The notes under the pieces are model-generated. The model worked only from the letters and a program-made list of their open reading frames with translations, made no database searches and was not told the DNA's origin. A DNA stretch of 5,506 nt from an uncultured Eubacterium sp. (lineage in GTDB: Bacteria; Bacillota; Clostridia; Lachnospirales; Lachnospiraceae), in contig NZ_CAKRAS010000095.1 in NCBI RefSeq assembly GCF_934295145.1, positions 1 through 5,506 of the forward strand, in the 5' to 3' direction. The translations under genes were made by a program, and so were the position numbers. Below are positions 5,491 to 5,506 of this stretch, piece by piece. Within the stretch, counting starts at the first letter, position 1, and each line of letters opens with the position of its first letter.

Positions 5491-5506
5491 TTATGCGCGT
5501 TTACCG
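5491..5506 (-). CDS. 3' end of an upstream gene (partial, last codons only)
   Basis: One minus frame at the right edge reads Gly-Lys-Arg-Ala and then TAA (5491-5493), with the next gene's AGGAGG site beginning at once. The same stop-to-ribosome-site spacing occurs between the two small genes, so this is probably the end of an upstream coding sequence in the same operon. A second frame also stops here (TAA at 5501-5503), so the frame is not certain. Nothing can be said about function. Confidence 0.3.

Noticed and set aside
1..5506. CRISPR array, tRNA/rRNA genes, insertion sequences or phage attachment sites
   Set aside because: I saw no regularly spaced repeats, no cloverleaf or rRNA-like stretches, no transposase-like frames, and no terminal inverted repeats on either strand.

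Overview
The window looks like chromosomal DNA of a low-to-moderate GC Firmicute, most likely a gut-type clostridium (Lachnospiraceae-like). This is inferred from the strong AGGAGG ribosome-binding sites, the short spacers, the codon use and the kinds of gene present; no marker gene fixes the taxon. Every gene I can support reads on the minus strand, so the biological order runs from the right edge to the left edge.

Right part (about 5506 to 3341): the last few codons of a probable upstream gene are followed by two very small single-pass membrane proteins (43 and 36 aa). Both are preceded by strong Shine-Dalgarno sites and they lie 13 nt apart. A 184-nt leader follows, holding a well-formed RNA hairpin with a GAAA tetraloop. 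It leads into a complete 509-aa protein of the L-fucose/L-arabinose isomerase-like superfamily. This unit ends at a clear intrinsic terminator (11-bp stem).

Middle part (about 3350 to 656): a promoter candidate partly embedded in the terminator's T-rich tail drives a three-gene operon. It encodes a group II (SufS/CsdA-type) cysteine desulfurase, a LysR-family regulator and a SufE-type sulfur acceptor. The LysR stop and the SufE start overlap as ATGA, so those two are probably translationally coupled. The Fe-S scaffold genes (sufBCD) are absent from the window, so this resembles a self-contained desulfurase plus acceptor pair with its own regulator.

Left part (about 655 to 1): a 275-nt spacer holds a possible 15-aa ORF and a promoter candidate. 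Beyond it is a second, broken copy of the isomerase-like gene. Its first ~100 residues are intact. The reading frame then jumps to a segment matching residues ~308-340 of the full-length paralogue in another frame, so about 200 codons have been lost along with the frame. The sulfur-transfer operon is therefore flanked by one intact and one decayed isomerase paralogue.

The most notable items are the structured leader RNA, the sulfur-transfer operon with an internal regulator between two sugar-isomerase paralogues, and the two micro-proteins. Any functional link between the isomerase and sulfur transfer is inference only.
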